This document shows, piece after piece, positions 52,550 to 62,337 of a DNA stretch of 64,000 bases (position 1 is its first letter; every line of letters starts with the position of its first letter). The stretch covers positions 558,001-622,000 of the forward strand of contig NZ_JACHFE010000002.1 of assembly GCF_014201735.1 (NCBI RefSeq), read 5' to 3'. Origin of the DNA: Marinobacter oulmenensis. Lineage in GTDB: Bacteria; Pseudomonadota; Gammaproteobacteria; Pseudomonadales; Oleiphilaceae. The position numbers and the translations under genes were made by a program. Below the pieces are notes generated by a model. It was not told the DNA's origin. It did not search any database and saw only the letters and a program-made list of their open reading frames with translations.

Positions 52550-53389
52550 ATGATCAAGAAATGCCTGTTCCCCGTTGCTGGCTACGGCACCCGCTTCCTT
52601 CCAGCCACCAAAGCCATGCCCAAAGAGATCCTGCCGATTGTCAACAAGCCACTCGTGCAGTACGGCGTAGAAGAAGCTGCCGAGGCTGGCGTCCATGAAT
52701 TCGGTTTTGTGACTGGTCGTGGCAAACGTGCCATTGAGGATCATTTCGATATCAGCTTTGAGCTGGAACATCAGATCGCCGGCACCGGTAAGGAAGATCT
52801 GCTCGCGTCCATCCGGGACCTGATCAACAACAACAGCTTTGCCTTTACCCGCCAGAACGAAATGAAAGGCCTCGGGCATGCCATCCTGACCGGGCGCAAC
52901 CTGGTGGGCGACAATCCGTTTGCCGTTGTACTTGCCGATGACTTCTGTCTGGGCCCGGAAGACGGGGACGGCGTTCTGGCGCAGATGGTCAGGCTGTACA
53001 ACCAGTTCCGCTGTTCCATCGTCGCCATCGAGGAGGTGCCGGCGGATGAGACCCACAAATACGGCGTAATCGCTGGCGAGGCTATGAAGGATGGCCTCTA
53101 TCGGATTACTGACATGGTGGAAAAGCCCGCCCCGGAGGATGCTCCGAGCAACCTGGCTATCATCGGCCGCTACATTCTGACGCCGGATATTTTCGACATC
53201 ATTGAACGAACCAAGCCCGGCAAGAATGGCGAGGTACAGATCACCGACGCCCTGCTCGAACAGGCCCAGAATGGTTGTGTACTGGCCTACCAGTTCAAGG
53301 GCCGGCGTTTTGACTGCGGCAGCATTGACGGCTTTGTCGAAGCCACCAACCATGTCTACGAGAACGTCTACAAGAAAGGCAAGGCGTGA
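52550..53389 (+). CDS. galU: UTP-glucose-1-phosphate uridylyltransferase GalU
   Basis: 279-residue nucleotidyltransferase making UDP-glucose. The activator/nucleotide loop is seen in CLFPVAGYGTRFLPATKAMP (the GxGTRxLPxTK motif) with KEILPIVNKPLVQYGVEEA. FAVVLADDFCLGPEDG gives the metal-binding Asp, and EVQITDALLEQA is also conserved. UDP-glucose feeds OpgH glucan synthesis and exopolysaccharide precursors. ATG at 52550 is preferred with AAGGA 8 bases upstream; ATG at 52541 would touch the ribosome site. Confidence 0.96.
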   Translation: MIKKCLFPVAGYGTRFLPATKAMPKEILPIVNKPLVQYGVEEAAEAGVHEFGFVTGRGKRAIEDHFDISFELEHQIAGTGKEDLLASIRDLINNNSFAFTRQNEMKGLGHAILTGRNLVGDNPFAVVLADDFCLGPEDGDGVLAQMVRLYNQFRCSIVAIEEVPADETHKYGVIAGEAMKDGLYRITDMVEKPAPEDAPSNLAIIGRYILTPDIFDIIERTKPGKNGEVQITDALLEQAQNGCVLAYQFKGRRFDCGSIDGFVEATNHVYENVYKKGKA

Positions 53390-53806
53390 TTAGCGGGACA
53401 GCAACTGCATCACCATGCGCCGGTTATCGTTATCGCTTTTACGAAACCGGCGCAGCAGTTCCATTTCGTCTTCAGACAGCTGAACTCGGCTGATTTCCTG
53501 CTCCAGCTGTCTGAGGGCCGCCGACAGGTCATCGCCATTACTGAACGCCAGCCCCGGCAACTCCAACTGGCCACTGTCAGCCCCTTCGTCCATGTCGAGC
53601 AAATCTTCCAGCGGCGTTTCTGTTTTCAGGCAAAGGTCCAGCAATTCACCGACCCCTGGATAACGCCGCTTTCGGGCATCCATCGCTTCCCAACAACGCA
53701 CCTCTGCCTCATTCACATCACACATGTCAGCAATATCCGTCAGGGACCAGTGGCCGGCTTCCCGGATACGACGCAACCGGCGGTTAAATGACTGCAGATA
53801 GCGCAT
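53390..53806 (-). CDS. XRE-family helix-turn-helix protein
   Basis: 138-residue protein with a Cro/C1-type helix-turn-helix at residues ~8-60 (RIREAGHWSLTDIADMCDVN, then AEVRCWEAMDARKRRYPGV) and an acidic, helical C-terminal part (LSAALRQLEQEISRVQLSED). Probably a DNA-binding regulator; targets unknown. Its stop is next to the galU stop (convergent), and it is divergent from the tRNA gene. ATG at 53806 is chosen because the HTH begins there; the longer upstream frame enters the tRNA promoter. Confidence 0.75.
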   Translation of the reverse strand: MRYLQSFNRRLRRIREAGHWSLTDIADMCDVNEAEVRCWEAMDARKRRYPGVGELLDLCLKTETPLEDLLDMDEGADSGQLELPGLAFSNGDDLSAALRQLEQEISRVQLSEDEMELLRRFRKSDNDNRRMVMQLLSR

Positions 53807-53920
53807 GCTCGGATATCCCTGAACAGGTAATGGAGAAGGTGGATGCACTCCGGGAATGTAGCGTACAAACAGCTCTGAAAACAATCGCCCAGGCCGGGCA
53901 AAATTTTCCATCCAAAGAGG

Positions 53921-53949
53921 TTGACCCACCCCCGCGAAATCCGTATATT
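53921..53949 (+). promoter_or_regulatory. Sigma-70 promoter of the tRNA gene
   Basis: TTGACC at 53921-53926 and TATATT at 53944-53949 with an ideal 17-base spacer, 20 bases before the mature tRNA 5' end. Confidence 0.85.
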
Positions 53950-53969
53950 TCGTCTCCGTTGCAGGGCAC

Positions 53970-54046
<77 letters not shown>

Positions 54047-54057
54047 ATCCTGCCAGG

Positions 54058-54099
54058 AAAGTCAGCAAGTTACGGGTTCCGTAAATGCTGGCTTTTTTT
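54058..54099 (+). terminator. Rho-independent terminator after tRNA-Val
   Basis: AAAGTCAGCA...TTACGG / CCGTAA...TGCTGGCTTT forms a long stem with a 3-base loop and small interruptions, followed by a run of seven Ts. Confidence 0.9.
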
Positions 54100-54141
54100 G
54101 TTTCTGGGCCCCTTGTCTGGAACACAGAACACCGCCCCGGC

Positions 54142-55908
54142 TCAGTTGCCCTCCTCCCGGGCCACCATGCCCTGCCCGGCTCTTACCAGCTCGCCGTCAT
54201 CGCTCGCCTCTATGGAATAGACACTCACCCGATTACGCCCACTGCGTTTGGCCTGGTACAGCGCCTGATCCGCCCGGTGCAGAAGAACATCCAGAGCGAC
54301 ACCGTGAGTCAGGCTGGCAACCCCCACACTGATCGTAAAACGCAGGGAAACGTCACTGTCTGCTTCAATATCCGTCGCCTCGACGGCTTTGCGGAGCTTT
54401 TCTGCAACAACAACAGCCTCGCCTTCCTCACAGCCGGGGAGCAGGATGACAAACTCCTCACCGCCCAGGCGCGCCAACAGGTCCGTCGTCCGGCTCTGGG
54501 CGCGTAAAAGGTCCGCCAGTTTTACCAGAACCCGGTCACCAACCTGGTGGCCATGGCTGTCATTGATCGTCTTGAAGCGGTCCGCATCGATCGCAAGCAC
54601 GCACAGCCGCACGCGGTCCTGCAGCGCCAGTGAGCGAAGATGTTCCGCTTCATCCATGAAGTACCGCCGGTTATACAGACGCGTCAGCGGGTCTGTTGTG
54701 GCCTGTCGCCTCAACTCAGCCTGGGAAGCCTTGATCCGCTCCAGAATCCGGATTCTGTGAGCAATAATGAACGCCAGCATCAGTGCTTCCAGCGTGATAC
54801 CGATACCCACCCCGTGGCTGGCAACGTAACTGAATCCGATCAGTCCTTTGTAGTAAAGCACCGCAATGGCATTGAACAACAGGAAAAACGAATGGCCGAC
54901 AATGAAGTAGCCAGCAAACGGATTGCCCTTGCGAAACAGGGAGATCGCCACCGACATGGTGAAAAACATAATCACCGCGGCCAGTGAACTTGCAGGCTCC
55001 AGCGCCCCCTGGATGTCGAAAATACCGTAGATAAAGTCGGCCACCAGCACCGCCAGCAGAACCGTCAGTATCCGGTGTTCGGTCGGATACTGGTGGCGGG
55101 TCTCGAAAATCGAGGTCATGAACAGGATCAGGAAAATGGGCATGGTGATCAGGGTCAGGTGCAGGTGAAACACAGCCTCCCCGTAGGCCTCGAACACGTT
55201 GGCAATAAAACCGTAGGAAAGCGCAATCCAGAGCAGCCCCGAGACCAGGTAGAGCGAGTAGAACACGTTCTCCTTGCGCCTGGCGGCGAAGAACAACAGA
55301 ACGTTGTAGAAAATCAGGGCCAGCAACACCCCAACCAGCAGCGCAATGTCGTTGTACTGGCCCACCAGGGCAAGCCGCGAATGTTCTTTGTCCAGCAACA
55401 GCAGCGAGAACCATTGATGGGAATAGGACACACTTTCTACATAGAGCGTCCGGGAAGCACCCGCGGGCAACTCGAATTCATAGATGGCGGTCCCACGATA
55501 CATCAGGCTGCTGTCCGGATCCCTGTCCAGATCCAGCACCTGACGATCAATCAACTCGCCCGCCCGCTCCAGATAGAACCCGGCGACTCGATTGTGGTAG
55601 GCATAGGGATGATGGAGAAAAAGCTGCCGGGAGCGTCCCGACTCGTTGACCAGATGAATGCGTGACCAGGTTGTCTTCGCTCTGGTGCCCAGCGCCAACT
55701 CATTGTCTGACGGAATGAAGTCCCGGGTTCGGACCTGTTCGTAATCGAGATTGCCAGACTCATCGACGAAATAGGCCATCGGGAAGACATCAAGATCAAC
55801 CGCCCCGGCCCCAATAGTGACGCTCCCCGAGGCAAACGTCGCAGCCGGGAGGCACAACAGCATAATCAGTACAAGAAACCTGGCCACGAAATTGTTTACT
55901 ACTCCCAA
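54142..55908 (-). CDS. 7TMR-DISM diguanylate cyclase
   Basis: 588-residue membrane protein. A signal peptide (VARFLVLIMLLCLPAATFA) is followed by a periplasmic 7TMR-DISMED2 sensor domain (residues ~30-165, with WSRIHLVNESGRSRQLFLHH). About seven membrane helices follow (~180-375), then a short coiled segment and a GGDEF domain (~400-565). The active site is RLGGEEFVILLPG (GGEEF, so likely active), with an inhibitory RxxD site (RTTD) five residues before it. It makes c-di-GMP, the ligand of the riboswitch at 2.3 kb, though any direct link is inferred. The start is uncertain: TTG at 55908 or GTG at 55887. Confidence 0.93.
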   Translation of the reverse strand: MGVVNNFVARFLVLIMLLCLPAATFASGSVTIGAGAVDLDVFPMAYFVDESGNLDYEQVRTRDFIPSDNELALGTRAKTTWSRIHLVNESGRSRQLFLHHPYAYHNRVAGFYLERAGELIDRQVLDLDRDPDSSLMYRGTAIYEFELPAGASRTLYVESVSYSHQWFSLLLLDKEHSRLALVGQYNDIALLVGVLLALIFYNVLLFFAARRKENVFYSLYLVSGLLWIALSYGFIANVFEAYGEAVFHLHLTLITMPIFLILFMTSIFETRHQYPTEHRILTVLLAVLVADFIYGIFDIQGALEPASSLAAVIMFFTMSVAISLFRKGNPFAGYFIVGHSFFLLFNAIAVLYYKGLIGFSYVASHGVGIGITLEALMLAFIIAHRIRILERIKASQAELRRQATTDPLTRLYNRRYFMDEAEHLRSLALQDRVRLCVLAIDADRFKTINDSHGHQVGDRVLVKLADLLRAQSRTTDLLARLGGEEFVILLPGCEEGEAVVVAEKLRKAVEATDIEADSDVSLRFTISVGVASLTHGVALDVLLHRADQALYQAKRSGRNRVSVYSIEASDDGELVRAGQGMVAREEGN

Positions 55909-56039
55909 GACTGCCCCGCAGGCAGTGGAAAACCCTCATGAGATACGGCGAGCAGCCCCTCCAGCCGCCTCATATCCACCCTTCTCACGAATCAGGTCAG
56001 GCCCTTGATCGAGTTATTCCACATAAGGAAGGGCCAATA

Positions 56040-56813
56040 TCAGCGCTCGGATGAAGTCAGGCAAGTTTCGAAATCTAGCAGCAGTTGCCGGCAGGCGCCA
56101 AGATATCCACTGCCAAAAAGATTGTAGTGATTCAGGGCATGATACAGGTTGTAGATGCTACGTTTAGCGGGGTACGCCATCGTCCGGGGCCAGACCCGGT
56201 CATAGGCCTGATAGAATGCGGGCTCGAAGCCACCGAAAAACTCGGTCATCGCCAGATCGGCCTCCCGGTCCCCATAGTAAACAGCCGGGTCGATGAGCCA
56301 GGCCCGTTCACGGTCAAACAGAGCATTCCCCGACCAGAGATCTCCATGAATCAGGCTCGGCCTGTCGCAATGACGGTTGAGAAAGGCAACCAGCGCCACC
56401 GCATTGCGTGACAACACCTGTTCAAACTCTGCCCTCACCTGACTGTTACGGATAAGCCCCACCTGGTAGCCCAACCGGTAATCCAGAAAGAACTGCCCCC
56501 AGTCGTCGGACCAGGTGTTCTTCTGGCGCGCAAGCCCGATGTAGTTGTCATGATCCAGACCGTAACGCGTTGCCTGTTGCTGATGAATCCCGGCCAGCCC
56601 TTCCCCGAGACCCGCCATCAGGTCCGCGGTGGCCGGCCTGCCAAAGATGCGTGGAATCACCAGAGTCTTTTCATCCACAGACAGGACCTCCGGTATGGCA
56701 ACACCGGCGGTACCACTGGCCTGCACTGCCTCCCGGAGAAGATCCAGGCCCCGAGCCTCGCAGGTCAGGGCATCCGCAAAGCCCGACTCATTGGTTTTGC
56801 TGAACGTATCCAT
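56040..56813 (-). CDS. Fructosamine kinase family protein
   Basis: 257-residue kinase of the fructosamine/ketosamine-3-kinase family, which phosphorylates glycated amines and thereby aids protein deglycation. Visible motifs are EARGLDLLREA, LGEGLAGIHQQQATRYGLDH with NYIGLARQKN, the catalytic loop PSLIHGDLWSGNALFD (HGDxxxxN), and LIDPAVYYGDREADLAMTEF as the DPA metal-binding stretch. ATG at 56813 is a guess; ATG at 56828 (GGAG touching it) and 56852 are alternatives. Confidence 0.9.
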   Translation of the reverse strand: MDTFSKTNESGFADALTCEARGLDLLREAVQASGTAGVAIPEVLSVDEKTLVIPRIFGRPATADLMAGLGEGLAGIHQQQATRYGLDHDNYIGLARQKNTWSDDWGQFFLDYRLGYQVGLIRNSQVRAEFEQVLSRNAVALVAFLNRHCDRPSLIHGDLWSGNALFDRERAWLIDPAVYYGDREADLAMTEFFGGFEPAFYQAYDRVWPRTMAYPAKRSIYNLYHALNHYNLFGSGYLGACRQLLLDFETCLTSSER

Positions 56814-56817
56814 AAAA

Positions 56818-56991
56818 CTACCAGTCATCTCCGTTCTGCTTTTCCTGCTCATCCAGTTCCGCTTTGCGCTTCCGAATTTTTTCCAGACGATGCTCGGGAA
56901 TCTTCATATTGGCGCTGTCTTTCAGAAACAGCAGGCTTCCAAGGACAAGCGCAAAAGCGGCCAGTAGAATCAGCCATCCGATCAGGGGCAT
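56818..56991 (-). CDS. Small membrane protein, DUF2897-like
   Basis: 57-residue protein with one N-terminal membrane helix (LIGWLILLAAFALVLGSLLF) and a charged tail rich in Lys, Glu and Arg. It resembles the short DUF2897 proteins of gammaproteobacteria; function unknown. It ends four bases before the preferred start of the fructosamine kinase gene, so the two probably form a unit. A long frame upstream of 56991 is not protein-like and is rejected. Confidence 0.75.
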   Translation of the reverse strand: MPLIGWLILLAAFALVLGSLLFLKDSANMKIPEHRLEKIRKRKAELDEQEKQNGDDW

Positions 56992-57067
56992 GAGCACACT
57001 CCGTTTGATATATAATGATGAGTTTACATGCCCCCGACTGATCCCGGAAACCAGAGCAGCCCAGGCT

Positions 57068-57871
57068 ATGCGCGCTACGTTTGAAACCACCGTCGACTCT
57101 CCCACCACAGCCGTCGATGCCCTTGCGGACATCTCCGGTCTGTCAAAGCAGAAAATAAAGGATGCGATGGCCAAGGGTGCCTGCTGGTGGCAGGTGAAAG
57201 GCAAAACGGTCCGTCTTCGCAAAGCCAAGCGTCTTCTGAAACCAGGCACACATATCCAGCTGTTCTATGATGACCAGGTGCTGGCAAGGCATCCCGAGCA
57301 GCCTCGCCTGGTGGAGAATACCGGCCGTTACAGCGTCTGGCACAAACCTCACGGCCTGCTGTCCCAGGGCTCACAATGGGGCGATCACTGCAGCCTGTTA
57401 CGACTGGTGGAAACCATCCTGGCGACGCCCAGCTTTCTGGTGCACCGGCTGGATGCGGACGCTGCGGGACTGATGCTGATTGCCCATGACGGCAAGGCGG
57501 CAGCAGCTCTTTCGCAACTGTTTTCAGGGCGAACGGTCACCAAGGTGTATCAGGCAAGCGTGGAAGGAGAACTGATTTGCCAGGACCGGCTGATTGAAAC
57601 ACCCCTGGATGGCAAAACCGCGGTATCGCGGGTATCCACCCTCAAAACGGATCCCGACGGCGGAACCAGCAGGGTGCAAGTCATCATCGAGACCGGGCGC
57701 AAGCACCAGATCCGGCGGCATCTGGCCGGCATCGGTCATCCCATTGTGGGGGACCGCCTTTACGGCGAGTCACACCCGGACGGGCTGAGGCTGGAGGCGG
57801 TTTACCTGGCGTTTCACTGCCCTTTGACGAACCGGCAACAAGCGTTCGGAGAAGAGCCGGCAGCAACCTGA
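57068..57871 (+). CDS. RluA-type pseudouridine synthase
   Basis: 267-residue enzyme. An N-terminal S4-like RNA-binding part (residues ~15-70, with ISGLSKQKIKDAMAKGACWW) is followed by the catalytic domain. The nucleophile Asp is in FLVHRLDADAAGLMLIAHDG (HRLD), and KVYQASVEG, GRKHQIRRHLAGIGHPIVGD and the final LAFHCPLTN are further family motifs. It modifies uridine in rRNA or tRNA; the exact site cannot be told. It is divergent from the DUF2897-like gene, with TATAAT at 57011-57016 in the gap. Confidence 0.92.
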   Translation: MRATFETTVDSPTTAVDALADISGLSKQKIKDAMAKGACWWQVKGKTVRLRKAKRLLKPGTHIQLFYDDQVLARHPEQPRLVENTGRYSVWHKPHGLLSQGSQWGDHCSLLRLVETILATPSFLVHRLDADAAGLMLIAHDGKAAAALSQLFSGRTVTKVYQASVEGELICQDRLIETPLDGKTAVSRVSTLKTDPDGGTSRVQVIIETGRKHQIRRHLAGIGHPIVGDRLYGESHPDGLRLEAVYLAFHCPLTNRQQAFGEEPAAT

Positions 57872-57886
57872 GCCGGGTGGGCAACG

Positions 57887-58894
57887 CTAGACGTTGTAGA
57901 ACCCGCGATACCAGTCGATAAACCGGGCCATCCCCTCCTCAATGGAGGTCTGCGACCTATAACCGACATCTCTGGTCAGATCCTTCACGTCGGCGTAGGT
58001 CGCCAGGACATCGCCAGGTTGCATGGGCAAAAGATTCCTGTCGGCTTTTTTACCCACGCAGGATTCGATGATTTCGATGAATCGAGACAATTCCACCGGG
58101 TTGTTGCTGCCAATATTGTAAAGCCGATACGGGGCCCGACTGCTGCCCGGGTCCGGCTCAAGCCCCTGCCAGTCCGGATTGGGCGTGGCCACCTGATCAA
58201 GACTGAGAACAACCCCTTCAACAATATCGTCAATGTAGGTGAAGTCACGCTGGTGATGGCCATGATTGAACACATCAATGGTTTCGCCAGCCAGAATCTT
58301 GCGGGTAAAGATAAAAGGCGCCATGTCGGGCCGGCCCCAGGGGCCGTACACCGTAAAAAAGCGCAGGCCGGTAGTCGGCAGGTTGTAGAGATGGCTATAG
58401 GTATGGGCCATCAGCTCATTGGCCTTTTTCGAGGCGGCATAAAGGCTCAGGGGATGGTCCACATTGTCGTGGACCGAGAACGGCATGGTCTCGTTGGCAC
58501 CGTAGACCGAACTGCTGGAGGCATACACCAGATGCTGCACATCGTTGTGGCGACAGCCCTCCAGAATGTTCATGAAACCGACCAGATTGGCGTCCACGTA
58601 GGCGTTCGGATTTTCGATGGAATAGCGAACGCCGGCCTGGGCGGCCAGGTGCACCACCCGCTCCGGCTGTTCAGCCCTGAAGAGTTCCGCCATGGCCTCA
58701 CGGTCAGCTACATCCTGGCGGATTTCGGTAAACCCCGGCTTTCCCCGCAAGCCATCGAGACGGGCTTCTTTCAGGTTCACATCGTAATAGTCATTGACGT
58801 TATCCACCCCAATGACCTGATCGCCACGATCCAGCAGCCTGTGCGCCAGATGCGCGCCGATAAAGCCCGCGGTTCCGGTTACCAGAACTTTCAC
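57887..58894 (-). CDS. UDP-glucuronate 4-epimerase-like NAD-dependent epimerase
   Basis: 335-residue short-chain dehydrogenase-type sugar epimerase. The NAD site is MKVLVTGTAGFIGAHLAHRL (GxxGxxG), followed by GVDNVNDYYDVNLKEARLD. The catalytic triad region is YASSSSVYGA with YAASKKANELMAHTY (YxxxK). FFTVYGPWGRPDMAPFIFTR is typical of UDP-glucuronate/galacturonate 4-epimerases. It may supply UDP-galacturonate for the exopolysaccharide at 4-38 kb. It follows purC after 40 bases in the same direction. Confidence 0.9.
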   Translation of the reverse strand: MKVLVTGTAGFIGAHLAHRLLDRGDQVIGVDNVNDYYDVNLKEARLDGLRGKPGFTEIRQDVADREAMAELFRAEQPERVVHLAAQAGVRYSIENPNAYVDANLVGFMNILEGCRHNDVQHLVYASSSSVYGANETMPFSVHDNVDHPLSLYAASKKANELMAHTYSHLYNLPTTGLRFFTVYGPWGRPDMAPFIFTRKILAGETIDVFNHGHHQRDFTYIDDIVEGVVLSLDQVATPNPDWQGLEPDPGSSRAPYRLYNIGSNNPVELSRFIEIIESCVGKKADRNLLPMQPGDVLATYADVKDLTRDVGYRSQTSIEEGMARFIDWYRGFYNV

Positions 58895-58934
58895 CCGTTA
58901 CTCTCCCTTCAGGTCAGGTGACGCCTGCCCGGCA

Positions 58935-59648
58935 TCAGTCGAAGTCGATGCCCAGGCGCCGCCCCACTTCCTCGTAGGTTTCGATGACGCTGCCAAGACC
59001 CTGGCGGAAGCGGTCCTTGTCCATCTTCTTGCGGGTATCCCGGTCCCAGATCCGGCAACCATCCGGGCTGAACTCATCGCCCAGAACGATGGTGCCACCA
59101 CTGCGACCGAACTCCAGCTTGTAATCCACCAGCAGCATGCCGGCGTCGGCGAACAGGGCCTTGAGTACATCGTTGACCTTATAGGTCAGCGTTTTCATCT
59201 GATTGAGCTCGTCCGCCGTGGCCCAGCCGAAGGTGACGGCCAGGGACTCATTGACCATCGGATCGTGGAGCTGGTCGTTTTTCAGGAACAGCTCATAGGT
59301 CGGCGGGTTCAGGTCCTGGCCTTCCTCAACACCAAGCCGGCGACAAAGACTGCCAGCGGACACATTACGGACCACGCATTCGACCGGAATCATGTCCAGC
59401 TTGCGCACCAGTGACTCGGTGTTCGAAAGCAGCTGTTCAAAGTGGGTGGGAACGCCAGCCGCTTCCAGCTTTTCCATGATGAAGGCATTGAACTTGTTGT
59501 TCACCATGCCTTTACGGTCGAGCTGCTCCACTTTCTCGCCGTCGAAGGCGGAGGTATCATCCCGGAACGCCAGAACAAACCGCTCGGGATCATCGGTCCG
59601 GTAAACCGACTTGGCTTTGCCGGCATACAATTCTTCGCGCTTTTCCAT
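58935..59648 (-). CDS. purC: SAICAR synthase PurC
   Basis: 237-residue purine biosynthesis enzyme joining CAIR and aspartate. Motifs include [20 protein letters not shown] at the start, [53 protein letters not shown] and [12 protein letters not shown]. Length and order are standard for the bacterial short form. The gene lies 40 bases after bamC, and dapA-bamC-purC is the usual gammaproteobacterial arrangement. Confidence 0.97.
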   Translation of the reverse strand: MEKREELYAGKAKSVYRTDDPERFVLAFRDDTSAFDGEKVEQLDRKGMVNNKFNAFIMEKLEAAGVPTHFEQLLSNTESLVRKLDMIPVECVVRNVSAGSLCRRLGVEEGQDLNPPTYELFLKNDQLHDPMVNESLAVTFGWATADELNQMKTLTYKVNDVLKALFADAGMLLVDYKLEFGRSGGTIVLGDEFSPDGCRIWDRDTRKKMDKDRFRQGLGSVIETYEEVGRRLGIDFD

Positions 59649-59688
59649 TCTTGTCTCCAGAAGAAGGCGGCCTGTGCCGCCCCCAGAA

Positions 59689-60783
59689 TCAGTTCAGGTC
59701 GTCAAACAACAGGGTCAGCAGGTCACCGGAGCTGTGATCACCAGTATAGTCATCACTCCGGTCCACGGTGACCAGAACCGCGTCGGCTCCACCCTTCACA
59801 TCAACGGTGTGGGTATGAACCAGCTCCGGAGAGCTACCCAGGCTTGAGAGCCAGCCGCCACCACGCTCGTCCGCCGTGCGGAAATCGACACGGAACCAGC
59901 CCTCTTCCCGGTTCATGTCCACCACCGCCACATCGGAGGCTTCCAGAGAGCGGCTCAACTCGGCCCAGGCACGGTCGTAGCCAAGCTCGACACGCATCGC
60001 CAGCGGTACGTCGTTGTGCTTCATGAGGCTAACCTGGGGCCGGGAAATCATGTCTGAAGCGGCCCGGGAAACGGACTTGCTGTTCTCCCTTCCCTGCAGG
60101 AAGGTACTCAGGCCCGACAGCAGCTCTTTCTGCTGCGCCAGCGCCTGATCTGAAACCGATGCCCGCTCGTCCCAGGGCAGAAGCCCCTCGGGAGAACTTT
60201 CCAGCGTCAGCTTGCGAACACGGATCTCCGTCGTCTTGCGGCGAACCCCCGGTGTCAGACGGGCCTGGACCACAACACGGTCTTCGTCGGCACTCGGTTC
60301 CCCCGGAAGCCCCAGAAGATCACGGCTGCGCTTGCTGAAGTTGGCCAGTTCACTTTGCAGAACACCGGCCTGTGGGCTCTGTTCCGCCACTCCCAGTCCG
60401 GTCTCGTTCATCCAGGCACTGACTGCGGGCCAGAGTTGCCCGGGAACCTCGTTGACCAGCAGCCAGGCACGGCCATCCAGTTCCTCAATCACATAGTTTT
60501 CATCGAGGATCTCCGAGGTCATATCCGGTGGTGTTGGTAATTCGGACGGATAGTATCGGCGGGTGTCGCTGGTACTGATATTGCGGATCGGCATGGCCTG
60601 CCCGATGCGGGACGCATCGGCGCCCTCCGGCACCTCAATCATTTCCCCTTCAGGGGCACTGACATAACGTTCGGAACGGTCTTCCACCAGGCTGCAGCCA
60701 GCCAGGGCGGAGAAAAACAGAATCCCGGCCAGCGGCCGGGAAACGGACAATGTCTTGGAACGGGCTCCTGAAAGAACCTGCAT
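59689..60783 (-). CDS. bamC: Outer-membrane assembly lipoprotein BamC
   Basis: 364-residue lipoprotein (NlpB) of the Bam complex that inserts beta-barrel proteins into the outer membrane. The lipobox LAGCS places the lipidated Cys at residue 30. The unstructured stretch after it holds the BamD-binding-type [20 protein letters not shown], followed by two helix-grip domains (for example [20 protein letters not shown] and [20 protein letters not shown]). Recognised mainly by the lipoprotein layout and its place between dapA and purC. Confidence 0.93.
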   Translation of the reverse strand: MQVLSGARSKTLSVSRPLAGILFFSALAGCSLVEDRSERYVSAPEGEMIEVPEGADASRIGQAMPIRNISTSDTRRYYPSELPTPPDMTSEILDENYVIEELDGRAWLLVNEVPGQLWPAVSAWMNETGLGVAEQSPQAGVLQSELANFSKRSRDLLGLPGEPSADEDRVVVQARLTPGVRRKTTEIRVRKLTLESSPEGLLPWDERASVSDQALAQQKELLSGLSTFLQGRENSKSVSRAASDMISRPQVSLMKHNDVPLAMRVELGYDRAWAELSRSLEASDVAVVDMNREEGWFRVDFRTADERGGGWLSSLGSSPELVHTHTVDVKGGADAVLVTVDRSDDYTGDHSSGDLLTLLFDDLN

Positions 60784-60818
60784 CGAGTTACTCCGGTTAA
60801 GGGGTGGTTACTGCGGCC

Positions 60819-61697
60819 TCAGAGAACACCTGAGGCCTTGAGTGCTTCTTCCACCTCACCGTGGAACTTTTCACTGAGCTGGGTCAGCGGCAGACGGATG
60901 CCCTCACCGATCATGCCCATCCGTTGCAGAGCCCACTTCACAGGGATTGGGTTGGCTTCAAGGAAAAGCTTGCGGTTGAGAGGCATCAGGAGCTCGTTCA
61001 GTCGCTGGGTCTCTTCCTCATTACCGGCGATCGCTGCGGCGCACAGATCGGCCATGCCACGGGGGGCTACATTGGCGGTGACCGAGACGTTACCTTTGCC
61101 GCCTGCCAGCATCAGGTCTGCGGCCGTAGCATCGTCACCGGAATACACGGCCAGCCGACCATCCAGCGCCTCAATCAGTTCCGCCCCCCGGGGGATATTA
61201 CCGGTGGCATCCTTGATACCCACGATATTGGGGATGTCTGCCAGGCGCAGAACGGTCTCATTGAGCATGTCGCAGGCGGTCCGGCCCGGCACGTTATAAA
61301 GCATCTGTTTCATACCCGGAACGGCTTCGGCGATCGCTTTGAAGTGCTGGTACAGGCCTTCCTGGGTCGGCTTGTTGTAGTACGGGACCACCAGCAGACA
61401 GGCATCGGCACCCAGCTTTTCGGCACGGCTGGTCAGCTCGATGGCCTCCCGGGTACTGTTACCGCCAGTGCCGGCGATTACGGGAATCCGGCCGGCAACG
61501 CGATCGATAATATGACCAATGGTCCGGATATGCTCATCCGGGTCCAGCGTCGCGGATTCACCGGTGGTGCCAACCGCCACGATACCATTGGTGCCGTTCT
61601 CAATATGGAAATCGACCAGTTTATCCAGATGCTCCCAGTGAATGTCACCATTGGGGTGCATGGGCGTGACCAGTGCGACAAGGCTACCCGTAATCAT
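60819..61697 (-). CDS. dapA: 4-hydroxy-tetrahydrodipicolinate synthase DapA
   Basis: 292-residue TIM-barrel aldolase of lysine/diaminopimelate synthesis. It shows [29 protein letters not shown] with the conserved Thr pair, [20 protein letters not shown] (Tyr of the catalytic triad), [13 protein letters not shown] and the Schiff-base lysine in [11 protein letters not shown]. First gene of the dapA-bamC-purC run and divergent from bcp across 74 bases. Confidence 0.97.
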   Translation of the reverse strand: MITGSLVALVTPMHPNGDIHWEHLDKLVDFHIENGTNGIVAVGTTGESATLDPDEHIRTIGHIIDRVAGRIPVIAGTGGNSTREAIELTSRAEKLGADACLLVVPYYNKPTQEGLYQHFKAIAEAVPGMKQMLYNVPGRTACDMLNETVLRLADIPNIVGIKDATGNIPRGAELIEALDGRLAVYSGDDATAADLMLAGGKGNVSVTANVAPRGMADLCAAAIAGNEEETQRLNELLMPLNRKLFLEANPIPVKWALQRMGMIGEGIRLPLTQLSEKFHGEVEEALKASGVL

Positions 61698-61771
61698 AAA
61701 AGCTCCGTCCGAATAAAACCGATATGGTAATGTTGGGCCTGAACTGACACAAGAGTACTGAAGGAGATGTC

Positions 61772-62239
61772 ATGTCATCCGTAGCATTGAACCAGCCCAT
61801 TCCCGATTTCGAGGCTCCGGCAACCGGTGATCAGACCATCCGGCCAGCGGACCTGCGGGGGAAAAACATCGTCATCTATTTCTACCCGAAAGACAATACT
61901 CCGGGCTGCACAACTGAAGGACAGGACTTCCGCGACCGCATGGAACAGTTCGAGGAACTGGACACTGTCATCCTCGGCGTGTCCCGCGATGGCCTGAAAG
62001 CCCATGAAAACTTCCGGGCCAAGCAGAACTTTCCGTTCCACCTGATTTCTGACCGGGACGAAGCCCTGTGCAAACTGTTCGACGTCATCAAGCCCAAGAA
62101 GCTTTATGGCAAGGAACACATGGGCATCGAGCGCAGCACCTTCCTGTTTGATGCCGGGGGCGTTCTCCGTCAGGAATGGCGCGGCGTCAAGGTCAAGGGC
62201 CATGCCGACGAAGTGCTGGAGGCCGTGCGGGGGCTCTAG
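61772..62239 (+). CDS. bcp: Peroxiredoxin Bcp/PrxQ
   Basis: 155-residue thiol peroxidase. The peroxidatic Cys is in FYPKDNTPGCTTEGQDFRD. The usual second Cys five residues later in Escherichia coli-type Bcp is replaced (TTEGQ), so it must work as a one-Cys type or use Cys in DEALCKLFDVI. Further motifs are ILGVSRDGLKAHENFRAKQN and ERSTFLFDAGG. AAGGAGA precedes the ATG. Commonly divergent from dapA in gammaproteobacteria. Confidence 0.94.
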   Translation: MSSVALNQPIPDFEAPATGDQTIRPADLRGKNIVIYFYPKDNTPGCTTEGQDFRDRMEQFEELDTVILGVSRDGLKAHENFRAKQNFPFHLISDRDEALCKLFDVIKPKKLYGKEHMGIERSTFLFDAGGVLRQEWRGVKVKGHADEVLEAVRGL

Positions 62240-62246
62240 GCCCGCT

Positions 62247-62323
62247 CTCATACCAGCAAAGCTGCAAGCAGAAACAGGCGATGCGCACCCGTGCCGGAAA
62301 TCACGATAGTGGTCTGGTATGAG
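62247..62323. repeat. 10-bp inverted repeat pair
   Basis: CTCATACCAG (62247-62256) and its exact reverse complement CTGGTATGAG (62314-62323) are separated by 57 bases in the gap between bcp and the Asp-box protein. No T-run follows. It may be a long hairpin or a trace of an insertion boundary. Confidence 0.45.
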
Positions 62324-62337
62324 GCCTCGCCTGCTGC

